DNA from: Streptomonospora nanhaiensis
Lineage (GTDB): Bacteria > Actinomycetota > Actinomycetes > Streptosporangiales > Streptosporangiaceae
Direction: 5' to 3'
Assembly (NCBI RefSeq): GCF_013410565.1
Contig: NZ_JACCFO010000001.1
Location: forward strand, 2,294,001 to 2,358,000
DNA: 64,000 nucleotides
Positions 35,118 to 48,298 of this stretch are shown piece after piece. The translations under genes and the position numbers were made by a program. Each line of letters starts with the position of its first letter. Within the stretch, counting starts at the first letter, position 1. Under the pieces are notes generated by a model. The model made no database searches. It was not told the origin of the DNA and was given only the letters and a program-made list of their open reading frames with translations.

Positions 35118-35602
35118 GCTGCCCCCTCCTCGGCCGAGCGGCACCGCTCGACTTCGTCACGCCGTGCGCGGCGCACCGGCCGCCCGGTCCCGCCCCGGCG
35201 CGCGCCCCTCCCGGCGCGGCCCCCGCCGAACCCGGCTCCGGGCCGGCCCCGCGGCGCGTCGGGGCCCGCCCGCCCGGACGTCGGCGGCCGCGTGCGGGGC
35301 GGGTGCGGCGGTGCGGCACCACCTCCCGCCGCTGTTCTCGGACACACCCGCGGCCGTCCCCAGGACGGCCGCACCGGCGCGCGCCGCCCGGCCCGCGACC
35401 GCCCCGGCCACGCCCCGCTTGGGTTTCGGCCGGGGCCGTTCGGCCCGGTCGGCGGATTTCGGTCGGCCGCCGGCACCGCGTGCGCGGCACGGCCGCCGTG
35501 GCCGCCGCCGCACACCGGGTGCCCGCACCCATGGTGCCCGAGCCCGCCGACATTTCCGGGACCCGGCGCGGCGGGCCGGAAACGCGGACCCCGCCGCGCG
35601 GG
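35118..35602. other. Gene-poor stretch downstream of gatB
   Basis: The 485 bases contain only Arg/Pro/Ala-biased frames on both strands. A short dyad GAGCGG/CCGCTC lies near 35140, just upstream of the small gene at 35001-35117. No T-run terminator for gatB is visible. Confidence 0.35.
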
Positions 35603-37153
35603 TCACTGGGCGCCGAGGCGCTCCAGGATCAGCGCGCGGGCGCGGCCGGCGTCGGCCTGGCCCTTGGTGGCCCGCATGACGGCGCCCACCAGGGCGCCCG
35701 CGGCGGCCACCTTCCCGTTGCGGACCTTGTCGGCGGCGTCGGGGTCGTTGGCGATGGCCTCGTCCACGGCGGCGCCCAGCGCGGAGTCGTCGCTGACGAC
35801 CTTCAGGCCGCGGGCCTCGACCACGGCGTCGGGGTCGCCCTCGCCGTTGAGCACGCCCTCGACCACCTGGCGGGCCAGCTTGTTGGTCAGCGCGCCCTCG
35901 GCCACGAGGGCGGCCACGCGGGCCACCTGCTCGGGCGTGATGGGCAGGTCGGCCAGTTCGACCTCGGTCTCGGTGGCGCGGCGCGACAGCTCGTTGAGCC
36001 ACCACTTGCGGGCGTCGGCCGGCGGCGCGCCGGCCTCGACGGTGGCGGCGACCAGGTCGACGGCGTCGGCGTTGATCAGGTCGCGCAGCTCCTCGTCGGA
36101 GAGCGACCACTCGGCCTTGATGCGGGCGCGCTTGGCGGCGGGCAGTTCGGGCAGGGTGGCGCGCAGCTCCTCGACCCACTCGGCGCTGGGGGCGACCGGC
36201 ACCAGGTCGGGGTCGGGGAAGTAGCGGTAGTCCTGCGCCTCCTCCTTGCTGCGGCCCGACACCGAGGTGCCGGTGTTCTCCTGGAAGTGGCGGGTCTCCT
36301 GCACCACGCGCTGCCCGGCGTTGAGGACGCCGGCCTGCCGCTCGATCTCCGAGCGCACGGCGCGCTCGACGGAGCGCAGGGAGTTGACGTTCTTGGTCTC
36401 GCTGCGGGTGCCCCACTCGTCGGCGCCGCGCGGCATCAGCGAGACGTTGACGTCGCAGCGCAGCGAGCCCTGCTCCATGCGGACGTCGGAGATGCCCAGG
36501 GAGCGCACGAGGTCGCGCAGCTCGGCGACGTAGGCGCGGGCCACCTGCGGGGCCAGCTCGCCGGTGTGCTCGATGGGCTTGGTGACGATCTCCAGCAGCG
36601 GGATGCCGGCGCGGTTGTAGTCGACGATGGAGTACTCGGCGCCGTGGATGCGGCCGGTGGCCCCGCCCACGTGGGCGGTCTTGCCGGTGTCCTCCTCCAT
36701 GTGCACGCGCTCGATCTCGACCCGGAACTCGCGCGGGCCCTCGGGCGTGTCGACGGTGACGTCGAGGTAGCCGTCGGAGCACAGCGGCTCGTCGTACTGG
36801 GAGATCTGGTAGTTCTTCGGCATGTCGGGGTAGAAGTAGTTCTTCCGCGCGAAGCGGCACCACGACGCCACCGAGCAGTTCAGCGCCAGCCCCAGCCGGA
36901 TCGCGCTCTCCACCGCCGTGCCGTTGACCACCGGCAGCGAGCCGGGCAGCGCCAGGCACACGGGGCAGACCTGGGTGTTGGGCGGAGCGCCGAACGCCGT
37001 GGCGCAGGAGCAGAACATCTTGGAGGCGGTGCCCAGTTCGACGTGCGTCTCCAGCCCGAGCACCGGCTCATAGGAGCGCATGGCGTCGTCGAAGGCCACG
37101 GGGGCCGGACCAACACCGCTCGTGGCAGGGCCATTCGTTACCGCGCCAACCAT
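35603..37153 (-). CDS. gatB: Asp/Glu-tRNA(Asn/Gln) amidotransferase, subunit B
   Basis: tRNA-binding and kinase subunit of GatCAB, which converts Glu-tRNA-Gln to Gln-tRNA-Gln. The 516 residues contain [19 protein letters not shown] and CPVCLALPG (zinc-type Cys pairs), [47 protein letters not shown], and YRYFPDPDL. The C-terminal YqeY-like helical tail starts near residue 365. ATG at 37153. In most relatives gatB follows gatC-gatA closely; here it is 3.5 kb away behind two plus-strand surface protein genes. Confidence 0.97.
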   Translation of the reverse strand: MVGAVTNGPATSGVGPAPVAFDDAMRSYEPVLGLETHVELGTASKMFCSCATAFGAPPNTQVCPVCLALPGSLPVVNGTAVESAIRLGLALNCSVASWCRFARKNYFYPDMPKNYQISQYDEPLCSDGYLDVTVDTPEGPREFRVEIERVHMEEDTGKTAHVGGATGRIHGAEYSIVDYNRAGIPLLEIVTKPIEHTGELAPQVARAYVAELRDLVRSLGISDVRMEQGSLRCDVNVSLMPRGADEWGTRSETKNVNSLRSVERAVRSEIERQAGVLNAGQRVVQETRHFQENTGTSVSGRSKEEAQDYRYFPDPDLVPVAPSAEWVEELRATLPELPAAKRARIKAEWSLSDEELRDLINADAVDLVAATVEAGAPPADARKWWLNELSRRATETEVELADLPITPEQVARVAALVAEGALTNKLARQVVEGVLNGEGDPDAVVEARGLKVVSDDSALGAAVDEAIANDPDAADKVRNGKVAAAGALVGAVMRATKGQADAGRARALILERLGAQ

Positions 37154-37546
37154 CGCCGCACAACCCGTTTCCGTATCCGAGGAGGACCGCCGGTGCGCCC
37201 CGGCGGGATCGTCCGAAAAGACCGCGCCCGCGGTTCACGCGAGGCGGGGGCCGGGCGCACGGCCCCGACCGCCGATCGGCAGGTCGCGGCCTACCCTCCG
37301 AGCCTACCGATGTCGGGCGCGCGCCGGGGACGTCCGGCCGCGGGCGGCGGCCGCCCCGGCCGGGCGGTCACGGGGGATACGCGCCATGTCACGGCATGCG
37401 CACGATTCGACGTCGGCTCGGGCGGCGCGGCCCGCCGCCGGGGCCCGCCGAGGTTACGCTGAAGGCCGTCCGAGCAGGCCGGTTCCCGGTCCGCCCTTGA
37501 CCCCCGATCCGTCCCGCGCCTTTCCGGGGGGAGTGTGCCTTCAGCC
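37154..37546. promoter_or_regulatory. Divergent region between gatB and the first thioester protein gene
   Basis: TAGGCT (37306-37301, minus) and TACGCT (37455-37460, plus) are -10-like hexamers for gatB and the surface protein gene. Neither has a recognisable -35. No gene is seen in these 393 bases. Confidence 0.3.
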
Positions 37547-38764
37547 ATGTTCCGCACCCTGCGGCGGGCCGCCGCCGCGGCCGCCGCGGCCCTTGCCGTG
37601 GCCGTCGGGGCGGGTGCCCCGGCCGCCGCCGACGACATCTCGCGGGTCGCCCCCGACTCCACCCCCGGCGCCACCGTGCTGCTGGCAGGCGGCGAGGCCG
37701 CCGAGACCACGCTGTACCGGCTGGCGGTGGGCGAGGGCGCCGAGGTGGCCGCCTACTGCGCCGACGTCAGCACGAGCGTGCGGCCCGAGGCCGCCTACGT
37801 CGAGGCGGCCTGGGACGACCCCGCGGCCCCGGCCGGCGCCGGCGACGCCGCCGGCGCGGTGGGCTGGATCGCCGAGCACTCCTATCCCCATGTGGGCCTG
37901 GAGCGGCTGCGCGCCGAGAGCGGCGCGCGGGCGCTGACCGAGGCGCAGGCCATCGCCGGAACCCAGGCCGCGATCTGGCACTTCACCAACGGGCTGGAGT
38001 TGGGCCGGGGCGGGCGCGGCAACGGCGGCGCGAACGGCAACGGGAACGGCGGGAACGCCGGTCCGGTCGTGCGGCTCTACGAGCACCTGGTGGCCGGCGC
38101 CGAGGAGACCGCGCGGCCCGCCCCCGAGCCCGGCCTGCGGGTCACCCCCGCGCGGGTGGAGAGCGCCGACCCCGCCGAGCCCATCGGACCGCTGACCGTG
38201 CACACCTCGGCGCTGGGCCCGGTGTCGGTGTGGGTGCGCGGCGCCCCCGAGGGGCGGCTGACCGACGCCGACGGCACCGAGGTGGCGCGGCTGGGCGACG
38301 GCGACCGATTCTTCCTGCGGCTGCCGGAGACGGCGGGCGCGGGCGTGGCCACGGTGTACGCGGGGGTGTCCGACGCCGTGGTGGCGCCGGGCCGGCTGTT
38401 CGTGGGCCGCTACGGAGTGAGCACGCAGCCGCTGGTTGCGGCCGGCAGCGCGATGGCGGGGGCGACGGCGTCGGTGAAGGTCGACTGGGCGCCCCCGGAG
38501 CCCGAGGCGCCGGACGCGCCGGCCTCCCCCGCGCCCGAGGCGGACCCGGCCCCGTCCTCGGCACCCCCCTCCACGGCGCCCGCGCAGGCCGCGCCCTCAC
38601 CGTCGGACTCCGAGACGCCGATGGTGGTCGCCGAGGACCGCCGGCCGCGGGAGCGGCTGGCCCACACCGGGACGTGGCTGGGGACGATCGTGATCGTGGG
38701 GCTGGCTTTGGTGGCGGTGGGCGCGACAGCGCTCTACCTGGGGCGGCGCCGCCGCGACCTGTGA
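37547..38764 (+). CDS. Cys-Gln thioester-forming surface protein with LAxTG sorting signal
   Basis: A 405-residue exported protein: signal peptide (about 1-28, ending PAAA), a thioester domain (TED) with the reactive Cys in VAAYCADVST and the Gln in AGTQAAIWHFTNG, a Gly/Asn-rich insert, a beta-sandwich domain (about 185-305), a Pro/Ala/Ser stalk, and a sorting signal LAHTG followed by a membrane helix and RRRRDL. LAxTG is the motif preferred by class E sortases of actinomycetes. Thioester domains of this family bind host or surface amines covalently in Gram-positive pathogens; the target here is unknown. ATG at 37547 is preferred; GTG at 37535 is in frame, but too close to GGGGAG. Confidence 0.86.
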   Translation: MFRTLRRAAAAAAAALAVAVGAGAPAAADDISRVAPDSTPGATVLLAGGEAAETTLYRLAVGEGAEVAAYCADVSTSVRPEAAYVEAAWDDPAAPAGAGDAAGAVGWIAEHSYPHVGLERLRAESGARALTEAQAIAGTQAAIWHFTNGLELGRGGRGNGGANGNGNGGNAGPVVRLYEHLVAGAEETARPAPEPGLRVTPARVESADPAEPIGPLTVHTSALGPVSVWVRGAPEGRLTDADGTEVARLGDGDRFFLRLPETAGAGVATVYAGVSDAVVAPGRLFVGRYGVSTQPLVAAGSAMAGATASVKVDWAPPEPEAPDAPASPAPEADPAPSSAPPSTAPAQAAPSPSDSETPMVVAEDRRPRERLAHTGTWLGTIVIVGLALVAVGATALYLGRRRRDL

Positions 38765-39262
38765 TCCGCGCCGCCGTGGAGGGGCGGTGTGCCACCCGGT
38801 GTCCGCCCGGGCCGGGCGGCGCGGGAGGCCCCGAATTCCCCTTCGGCCCGCCACTGAAACCGGTGCGGCGTGAATTTGGGCCTGTCATCGGCCGTACCGC
38901 CGTTCTCCGCGCCCCTGGCGTCGACACACTGCGCGCCGTAACGGACAGCGTTCACTCCGTTCCGGATAACGGACAGTACAGAACAGATTCGTGTGAATTT
39001 GGCGAAGCAGGTTGGAAGCCCGGAATTGGGTCGCTAGTATCTGGCGGTGCGGTCGTTGAGCACTCGCCGACGCGGCCCCCCGCTACCGTCATCGGCGATC
39101 CGTGCACCACGCCCCCAAGGCGTCAGATTCACTTTCGGCCGAACACCGCACCAGAAACCGCGTCCCTGGACGCACGGCCCCCTGGTCGGCCGATGGCTGT
39201 TTCATCCCGTGAACTGGGAAAACAGCAATGTCCGGTTTCCCCTAATTGCACCGGGACTCGAT
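38765..39262. promoter_or_regulatory. Long upstream region of the second thioester protein gene
   Basis: TTGGAA (39012-39017), 17 bp, TAGTAT (39035-39040) is one of the best promoters in the window and implies a leader of about 215 bases. Upstream, TAACGGACAG occurs twice (38939-38948, 38967-38976), 28 bp apart, with the second overlapping an inverted repeat CCGTT/AACGG. The DNA is less GC-rich than average. Confidence 0.6.
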
Positions 39263-40474
39263 TTGACCATAACGATTCACCCCCACTCTGCCCCGCGCCG
39301 CACCGGTGTGATCACCAAGGTCGCGGCCACCGCCGCTGCCGCGGCCCTGGCTTTCGGCGTCTCGACCATGCCCGCCTACGCGGAGGGTGCGATCGGGCAC
39401 TACAAGGGCGGCGGCGAGCAGGGCCTCAAGGTCAACACCACCGACGGCAGCGTCAGCACGACCCTGTTCGACCTGGTGCTCGAAGACGGCACGGTCCTCA
39501 AGACCTACTGCATCGACTTCGAGACCAACATCCGCAAGGCGGAGTACCAGGAGGACGACTGGGAGACCTACCCCGGCCAGGGCGAGTTCGCCGAGCCGGC
39601 CAAGGTCCACTGGATCCTGCAGAACTCCTACCCCCAGGTCGACGTCGCGACGCTCGCCGAGCAGAGCGGCGTGGCCGGGCTGCAGAAGCAGCAGGCCCTG
39701 GCCGGTACCCAGGCCGCCATCTGGCACTTCAGCAACGGCATCGACCTGAAGGACGACAACGACGCCAACGTCAAGGCGCTCTACGACTACCTGGTCGAGA
39801 ACGCCAAGGACGAGCCCTCGACCTCCGAGCCGAACATCTCGCTGAACATCGCCCCGGCCTCCGCCGAGGGCACCGCCGGCGAGACCATCGGCGAGTTCAC
39901 CGTCGAGACCACCGCCGACGCCGTCCCGCTGACCCTTGAGGGCCCCGAGGGCGTCGAACTGGTCGACCTGGAGACCGGCGAGCCGGTCGAGAGCGTCGCC
40001 AACGGCGGCAAGTTCGGTGTCGCGGTACCCGAGGGCACCGAGCCCGGCTCCGCCACGGTCACCGCGTCGGTCTCCACCACGGTGCACGCCGGCCGCCTGT
40101 TCCGCGGCACCGGCGACACCCCGACCCAGACCCTGATCACCGCCGAGAAGGGCGAGGTCAGCGTCGAGAGCGGTGTCACCGTCAACTGGACCGAGGGCAC
40201 CCAGCCCAGCCCGAGCCCCTCGCCCAGCGAGACCCCCAGCCCGAGCCCGAGCGACAGCCCGAGCCCCTCGCCCAGCGAGACCCCCAGCCCCTCCCCCAGC
40301 GAGACCCCTGACGACCAGGCTCCGCCGGAGGACGAGGACGAGGGCGGTCTGCCCGTGACCGGTGCCGCCATCGGCGGTCTGGTCGCCGCGGCCGTCGCCG
40401 CTCTGGGCACCGGTGGTGCGGCCATGTACCTGAGCCGCAAGCGCCGCAGCTCCGCCGCCGACTCCGCCGAGTAG
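39263..40474 (+). CDS. Cys-Gln thioester-forming surface protein with LPxTG sorting signal
   Basis: A 403-residue paralogue of the preceding gene: signal peptide (ending MPAYA), TED with Cys in LKTYCIDFET and Gln in AGTQAAIWHFSNG, a beta-sandwich domain (about 200-300), a Ser/Pro repeat stalk (units like PSPSPSETP, about 310-350), an acidic patch EDEDEG, then LPVTG, a membrane helix and RKRRSS. Sorting motif and stalk differ from its neighbour. Start TTG at 39263 with GGGA six bases before is my choice; the frame is open to a GTG at 39047, but the extra 72 codons lack the third-position bias. A strong promoter lies at 39012-39040. Confidence 0.84.
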   Translation: MTITIHPHSAPRRTGVITKVAATAAAAALAFGVSTMPAYAEGAIGHYKGGGEQGLKVNTTDGSVSTTLFDLVLEDGTVLKTYCIDFETNIRKAEYQEDDWETYPGQGEFAEPAKVHWILQNSYPQVDVATLAEQSGVAGLQKQQALAGTQAAIWHFSNGIDLKDDNDANVKALYDYLVENAKDEPSTSEPNISLNIAPASAEGTAGETIGEFTVETTADAVPLTLEGPEGVELVDLETGEPVESVANGGKFGVAVPEGTEPGSATVTASVSTTVHAGRLFRGTGDTPTQTLITAEKGEVSVESGVTVNWTEGTQPSPSPSPSETPSPSPSDSPSPSPSETPSPSPSETPDDQAPPEDEDEGGLPVTGAAIGGLVAAAVAALGTGGAAMYLSRKRRSSAADSAE

Positions 40475-40522
40475 GTCTCCTCGGCTGAGTAGTCCCGAGC
40501 CTTCGGGACCGGACAGCGGGTG

Positions 40523-40557
40523 AGGGCCCGCCGCCGCACCACGCGGCGGCGGGCCCT
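40523..40557 (+). terminator. Terminator of the second thioester protein gene
   Basis: AGGGCCCGCCGCCGC and its complement, perfect 15-bp arms, five-base loop, followed by CTGCTTTCG. Confidence 0.8.
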
Positions 40558-40596
40558 CTGCTTTCGCGGGCCCCCGTTGAAGGGCGCGCACACGGC

Positions 40597-40639
40597 AACG
40601 GGCGCCCGGCCCCCCGGTTGGAGGGGCCGGGCGCCCGTT
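40597..40639 (-). terminator. Hairpin serving gatA
   Basis: AACGGGCGCCCGGCCCC (40597-40613) and its perfect complement (40623-40639), nine-base loop. It lies 35 bases past the gatA stop on the minus strand. Confidence 0.75.
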
Positions 40640-40673
40640 CCTCGTGCGCGCGGCGCGGTCGGCGGGCCGGCCG

Positions 40674-42176
40674 CTAGACCGCGAAGGCGCTGCCCGCCAG
40701 CAGCGGGCCGCCGCGGCGGTCGGTCAGCGCCGCCTCGACGGCCGCCGCCACGCGGTAGGTGCGGTCGTCGGCCAGCGCCGGCGCCATGATCTGCAGGCCC
40801 ACCGGCAGGTTGTCCTCGTCGGCCAGGCCGCAGGGCACCGACAGCGCGGGGGTGCCCGCCAGGTTGGCCGGGATGGTGCACAGGTCGGCCAGGTACATCG
40901 CCATCGGGTCGCCGGTGCGCTCGCCCAGCGGGAACGCCGTTGTGGGCGTGGTCGGCGAGACGAGCACGTCGACGTTCTCGAAGGCGGCGTCGAAGTCGCG
41001 CTTGATCAGCGTGCGCACCTGCTGGGCCGAGCCGTAGTAGGCGTCGTAGTAGCCGCTGGACAGCGCGTAGGTGCCCAGGATGATCCGCCGCTTGACCTCG
41101 GGGCCGAAGCCCTCGGCGCGGGTCAGCGACATGACCTCCTCGGCGCTGCGGGTGCCGTCGTCGCCCACGCGCAGGCCGTAGCGCATCGCGTCGAAGCGGG
41201 CGAGGTTGGAGGAGCACTCGCTGGGCGCGATGAGGTAGTAGGCGGCCAGCGCGGCGTCGAAGCTGGGGCAGGAGACCTCGACGACCTTGGCGCCCAGCGA
41301 CTCCAGCAGCTCCACCGCCTCGGTGAACCGGCGCAGCACGCCGGGCTGGTAGCCCTCGCCGCCCAGCTCCTTGACGACGCCGACGCGCAGGCCCTCGACG
41401 TCGGCGCGCCGGGCCGCCTCGACCACCGGCGGCACGGGCGCGTCGACCGAGGTGGAGTCGCGGGGGTCGTGGCCGGAGAACGCCTCGTGCATCAGCGCGG
41501 CGTCGAGCACGGTGCGGGCCATCGGGCCGGGGGTGTCCAGTGAGGACGCGAAGGCGATCACGCCGTAGCGGGAGGACCCGCCGTAGGTCGGCTTGGCGCC
41601 CACCAGGCCGCACACCGCCGCCGGCTGGCGGATGGACCCGCCGGTGTCGGTGCCGGTGGCCAGCGGGGCCTCGAAGGCGGCGACGGCCGCCGAGGAGCCG
41701 CCGGAGGACCCGCCGGGGATGCGGCCGAGGTCCCACGGGTTGCGGGTGACGCCGTAGGCGGAGTTCTCCGTGGAGGAGCCCATGGCGAACTCGTCCATGT
41801 TGGTCTTGCCCAGCACCACCATCCCGGCCCCGCGCAGCCGCGCGGTGACGGTGGCGTCGTAGGGCGGGCGCCAGCCCTCCAGGATCCTGGAAGCCGCGGT
41901 GGTGGGCATGTCGGCGGTGGTGAAGACGTCCTTGTGCGCCACGGGCACGCCCGCGAGCGGACCGGGGTCCTCGCCGGCGGCCAGCCGGGCGTCGACCGCG
42001 CGGGCCTGCTCCAGGGTGGTCTCGCGGTCGACGTGCAGGAAGGCGTTGACCTGGCCGTCGACCTCGGCGATCCGGTCGAGGTAGGCGCCGGCGGCCTCTT
42101 CGGCGGAGGTCTGGCCGGAGCGGACGGCCGCGCCGAGTTCGGCCGCGCTCATCCGCACGAGCTCGCTGGCGGTCAC
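40674..42176 (-). CDS. gatA: Asp/Glu-tRNA(Asn/Gln) amidotransferase, subunit A
   Basis: Amidase-signature subunit that releases ammonia from glutamine. The 500 residues show the catalytic Lys in VPVAHKDVF, the Ser pair in [14 protein letters not shown] and [14 protein letters not shown], and [30 protein letters not shown] at 42176 overlaps the gatC stop by GTGA, so translation is coupled. Confidence 0.97.
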   Translation of the reverse strand: MTASELVRMSAAELGAAVRSGQTSAEEAAGAYLDRIAEVDGQVNAFLHVDRETTLEQARAVDARLAAGEDPGPLAGVPVAHKDVFTTADMPTTAASRILEGWRPPYDATVTARLRGAGMVVLGKTNMDEFAMGSSTENSAYGVTRNPWDLGRIPGGSSGGSSAAVAAFEAPLATGTDTGGSIRQPAAVCGLVGAKPTYGGSSRYGVIAFASSLDTPGPMARTVLDAALMHEAFSGHDPRDSTSVDAPVPPVVEAARRADVEGLRVGVVKELGGEGYQPGVLRRFTEAVELLESLGAKVVEVSCPSFDAALAAYYLIAPSECSSNLARFDAMRYGLRVGDDGTRSAEEVMSLTRAEGFGPEVKRRIILGTYALSSGYYDAYYGSAQQVRTLIKRDFDAAFENVDVLVSPTTPTTAFPLGERTGDPMAMYLADLCTIPANLAGTPALSVPCGLADEDNLPVGLQIMAPALADDRTYRVAAAVEAALTDRRGGPLLAGSAFAV

Positions 42177-42472
42177 TCTTCCTCCCCCAGGATCTGCGGC
42201 ACGCGGAAGCGCTGGTCCTCCACCGCGGGCGCGCCCGCCAGCGCCTGGTCGGGGGTGAGCCCCTGGTGCGTCTCGTCGGGGCGGTAGACGTTGGTCAGCG
42301 GAAGGGCGTGCGAGGTGGGCGGGATGTCGCCCTTGGCGACCTCCTGCACCTTGGCCACAGCCGAGATGATCTCGTCGAGCTGGGCGGCGAGCTGGTCCAG
42401 CTCGTCCTCGTGCAGCGCCAGCCGCGACAACCGGGCGAGGTGCGCGACCTCATCGCGGGTGATGGCGGACAT
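42173..42472 (-). CDS. gatC: Asp/Glu-tRNA(Asn/Gln) amidotransferase, subunit C
   Basis: Assembly subunit of GatCAB, 99 residues, normal length. It has [43 protein letters not shown] and a C-terminal [16 protein letters not shown] at 42472 is used rather than the TTG nine bases earlier. It starts 156 bases after the GGDEF-EAL gene. Confidence 0.96.
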   Translation of the reverse strand: MSAITRDEVAHLARLSRLALHEDELDQLAAQLDEIISAVAKVQEVAKGDIPPTSHALPLTNVYRPDETHQGLTPDQALAGAPAVEDQRFRVPQILGEEE

Positions 42473-42628
42473 GAATGGCAACCGTTTCTTCGGCGGAATC
42501 GGACGTGCCCGCCCCGCCGAGGCGCCCGCCGCGTGCGGCGGTGCCGCGCGTGCGGCGGCTCGGCGGATTCGGACAGCTCAATCCTATTGCCGCGCGGACG
42601 GCGGCTGGGGCGCGCGGCCGGGCGGGCC

Positions 42629-44707
42629 CTAGAGCGTGCGGCTGTGCTCGGTGGGCTCGCCGGAGGCCCCGCCCAGGGCGCTGTAGGGGCCGCCGTGCTC
42701 GGCGAGCCAGGGGGCGACCTGGTGGGCCTCCAGGGGCGAGGCGAAGTGGCGGCCCTGCGCGGCGTAGCAGCCCATGGCGCGCATGTCCTCGGCCACCCGC
42801 TCGGACTCCACGCCCTCGGCCACGGCGCGCATGCCCAGGGTGCCCACGAGGTCGACGGCCGAGCGCACGATCAGGTGGCCGTCGGGGTCGGCGAGGCTGC
42901 GCCGCACGAACGACTCGTCGATCTTGATCTCCTCGACGGGCAGGCCGCCCAGCCGGGCCAGGGTGAAGTAGCCGGTGCCGAAGTCGTCCAGGGCCAGGGC
43001 GATCCCGAGGTCGGCCAGGGCCAGGATGGTGGGGGTGACCGCGTCGGCCTCGGCCACCATGACCCGCTCGCTGATGTCCAGGCGGATGGCCTGGGGCGCC
43101 ACCCCGTGGCGGCGCAGCGCGGCGGCCACGATGTCGGGCAAGGTGGGGTCGAGGAGTTCGCGGGCCGAGAGGTTCACGGCCACGGGCAGCTCGATGCCCT
43201 GGGCCCACCAGCGCGCGACCTGCGGCAGGGTGCGCTCCAGCACCTCGTGGGTGAAGCTGCGCATCAGGTAGGACTGCTCCACCAGCGGCACGAAGTCCTC
43301 GGGGGGCAGCACGCCGCGCTGGGGGTGGCGCCAGCGCACCAGCGCCTCAAGGCCCACGGTGCGGTGGTCGGCCAGGCGGACCTTGGGCTGGTAGAACATC
43401 TCCAGCTCGTCCTCGACCAGGGCGCGGCGCAGCTCGCCGAACAGGCTGAGCCGGGCGGTGGAGTTGCGGTCCTTGTGCTGCTCGTACAGCTCCACGCCGG
43501 TGCGGTGCTCCTTGGCGACGTACATGGCGACGTCGGCGCGCTGCATGAGGAGTTCGAAGTCGGGGGCGTGGTTGGGGTAGAGGGCGATGCCCACGCTGGC
43601 CTCCAGGTCGAAGTCCATGCCGTCCAGGCGCATGGGCTCGGCCAGGGACACCCGCAGCCGGGTGGCGACCTCGCGGGCCGAGGCGGGGTCGCGGACCTGG
43701 GGCAGCAGCACGGCGAACTCGTCGCCGCCCAGGCGGGCCACGAGGTCGCCGGGGCGCACGCTGTGGGTGAGGCGGCGGGCCACGGTCTGCAGGAGGCGGT
43801 CGCCGGTGGGGTGGCCCAGGGTGTCGTTGACCTCCTTGAACCGGTCGAGGTCGAGCAGGAGCAGGCCCACGCGGTGCTTGCGCAGCTGGGCCTCGCTGAG
43901 CGCCTCCTGGGTGCGCAGGATGAGCAGCTTGCGGTTGGCCAGGCCGGTCAGCTCGTCGTGGTTGGCCTGGTGCTCGCGCTTCATCGACAGGGTGGCGCTG
44001 GTGTAGAGCGCGGCAAGGGGGAAGAAGAACAGCGGCACCAGCCAGACCTCGTGGACCATGGCCACCGACACCAGCGGGGCCAGGCTGAGCAGCACCCCGT
44101 GGACGAACAGCCGCTGGCCGAGGTCCTTGCGCAGCACCGCGCCCAGGGGGGCGCGCTCGTGCATGGCGACCGCGGACTCCACCAGCACGAGGTTGCACAC
44201 GTAGTAGACGGCCCCGGCGGCGGCGACCGCGGCGAGGTCGGGGCCCTTGGCCACCCAGGGGTGGACCGCGCTGCCGGGGGCGACCAGGCGCAGCACGGCG
44301 TCGGCCGCCCCGAAGCTGAGGGCGTACTGGGCGATGTTGAACAGCACGCGGTGGGGGGCGTGGCCGCGGGCCACGCCCGCGATGGCGGTGGCCACGGCCT
44401 GCACCAGGCCGGCCACGGGCAGGCCGAAAGACAGCAGCAGCGCGAAGGAGAACGGCAGCGAGGTGGGCGCGCCGTTGTCGGCGGCCGTGCGGGGCGAGGC
44501 GATCGGCCGGAGTTCGCCGATGACGACCATGCACAGCATGAGCCAGATCAGCGGCGAGGCGCCGAGGACCTGCAGCCGGTCCAGGCCGTAGACGAAGAGC
44601 GTGACGCCGAGGAGCGCGCCCCCGGCCACGGTGATGCCGGCGAGGTAGAGCCACAGCGGCGTCCCGACCCGGGGCCCGAGGTCCCGGGTGTTAGTGGGAT
44701 CCAACAT
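42629..44707 (-). CDS. Membrane GGDEF-EAL protein (RmdB-like by position)
   Basis: A 692-residue c-di-GMP enzyme with six to seven membrane helices (about 15-240), GGDEF (about 245-405) and EAL (about 425-675). Both active sites look intact: RLGGDEF with an inhibitory RxxD (RPGD) five residues before it, and EAL with LEALVRW, a Glu in LDISERVM, DDFGTGY and EIKIDESF. It has no PAS domain. Synthesis and hydrolysis are both possible. The place between ligA and gatC matches Streptomyces RmdB, a phosphodiesterase, as I recall. ATG at 44707. Confidence 0.92.
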   Translation of the reverse strand: MLDPTNTRDLGPRVGTPLWLYLAGITVAGGALLGVTLFVYGLDRLQVLGASPLIWLMLCMVVIGELRPIASPRTAADNGAPTSLPFSFALLLSFGLPVAGLVQAVATAIAGVARGHAPHRVLFNIAQYALSFGAADAVLRLVAPGSAVHPWVAKGPDLAAVAAAGAVYYVCNLVLVESAVAMHERAPLGAVLRKDLGQRLFVHGVLLSLAPLVSVAMVHEVWLVPLFFFPLAALYTSATLSMKREHQANHDELTGLANRKLLILRTQEALSEAQLRKHRVGLLLLDLDRFKEVNDTLGHPTGDRLLQTVARRLTHSVRPGDLVARLGGDEFAVLLPQVRDPASAREVATRLRVSLAEPMRLDGMDFDLEASVGIALYPNHAPDFELLMQRADVAMYVAKEHRTGVELYEQHKDRNSTARLSLFGELRRALVEDELEMFYQPKVRLADHRTVGLEALVRWRHPQRGVLPPEDFVPLVEQSYLMRSFTHEVLERTLPQVARWWAQGIELPVAVNLSARELLDPTLPDIVAAALRRHGVAPQAIRLDISERVMVAEADAVTPTILALADLGIALALDDFGTGYFTLARLGGLPVEEIKIDESFVRRSLADPDGHLIVRSAVDLVGTLGMRAVAEGVESERVAEDMRAMGCYAAQGRHFASPLEAHQVAPWLAEHGGPYSALGGASGEPTEHSRTL

Positions 44708-45071
44708 AGACGTCCTCTGGGGGTTTCAGGGTGCCCCGCCCGGTTCGGGTGACCGCCGTGAAGGGGCCGGCGCCTGCGGCAGGGCGGTCGTTGACGTTCA
44801 CTGTTGCGGTCACCCCCAAGACCGGCGTGGATGGGTCCGCGCAGGCACGGACGACCGACCGACTACCGTTTCAGCTTACGACGCTTCATCACCAGGTGTC
44901 GCCGAACGGGGACTTTCGGTGAAGCGTGCATCACCTGGGTCGATCGCCCGATTCGACCTGAAATACTGCGACAGGTAGCCTAGTGATCGCGCATCGTAGA
45001 CGCTACTGCCTGCGCGAACAACATTCGGTGGCACGGTCGGCGGCGCCCCGCGGAACCGCCTCTGAGCACCC
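44708..45071. promoter_or_regulatory. Region between ligA and the RmdB-like gene, with dyads
   Basis: ACGCTTCA and its complement TGAAGCGT lie about 40 bases apart near 44880-44930, and CATCACC-type half-sites occur next to both. This 364-base stretch is less GC-rich than average and probably holds the promoter of the minus-strand c-di-GMP gene. No gene was found in it. Confidence 0.4.

Positions 45072-48298
<3,227 letters not shown>

Noticed and set aside
39047-39262. 72-codon N-terminal extension of the second thioester protein
   Set aside because: A leaderless GTG at 39047 would fit the promoter, but codon third positions are not GC-biased and the extension would bury the signal peptide.
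44880-44945. BldD box upstream of the RmdB-like c-di-GMP gene
   Set aside because: TCACC-type half-sites are present, but they match the BldD consensus at too few positions (about seven of ten fixed bases at best).
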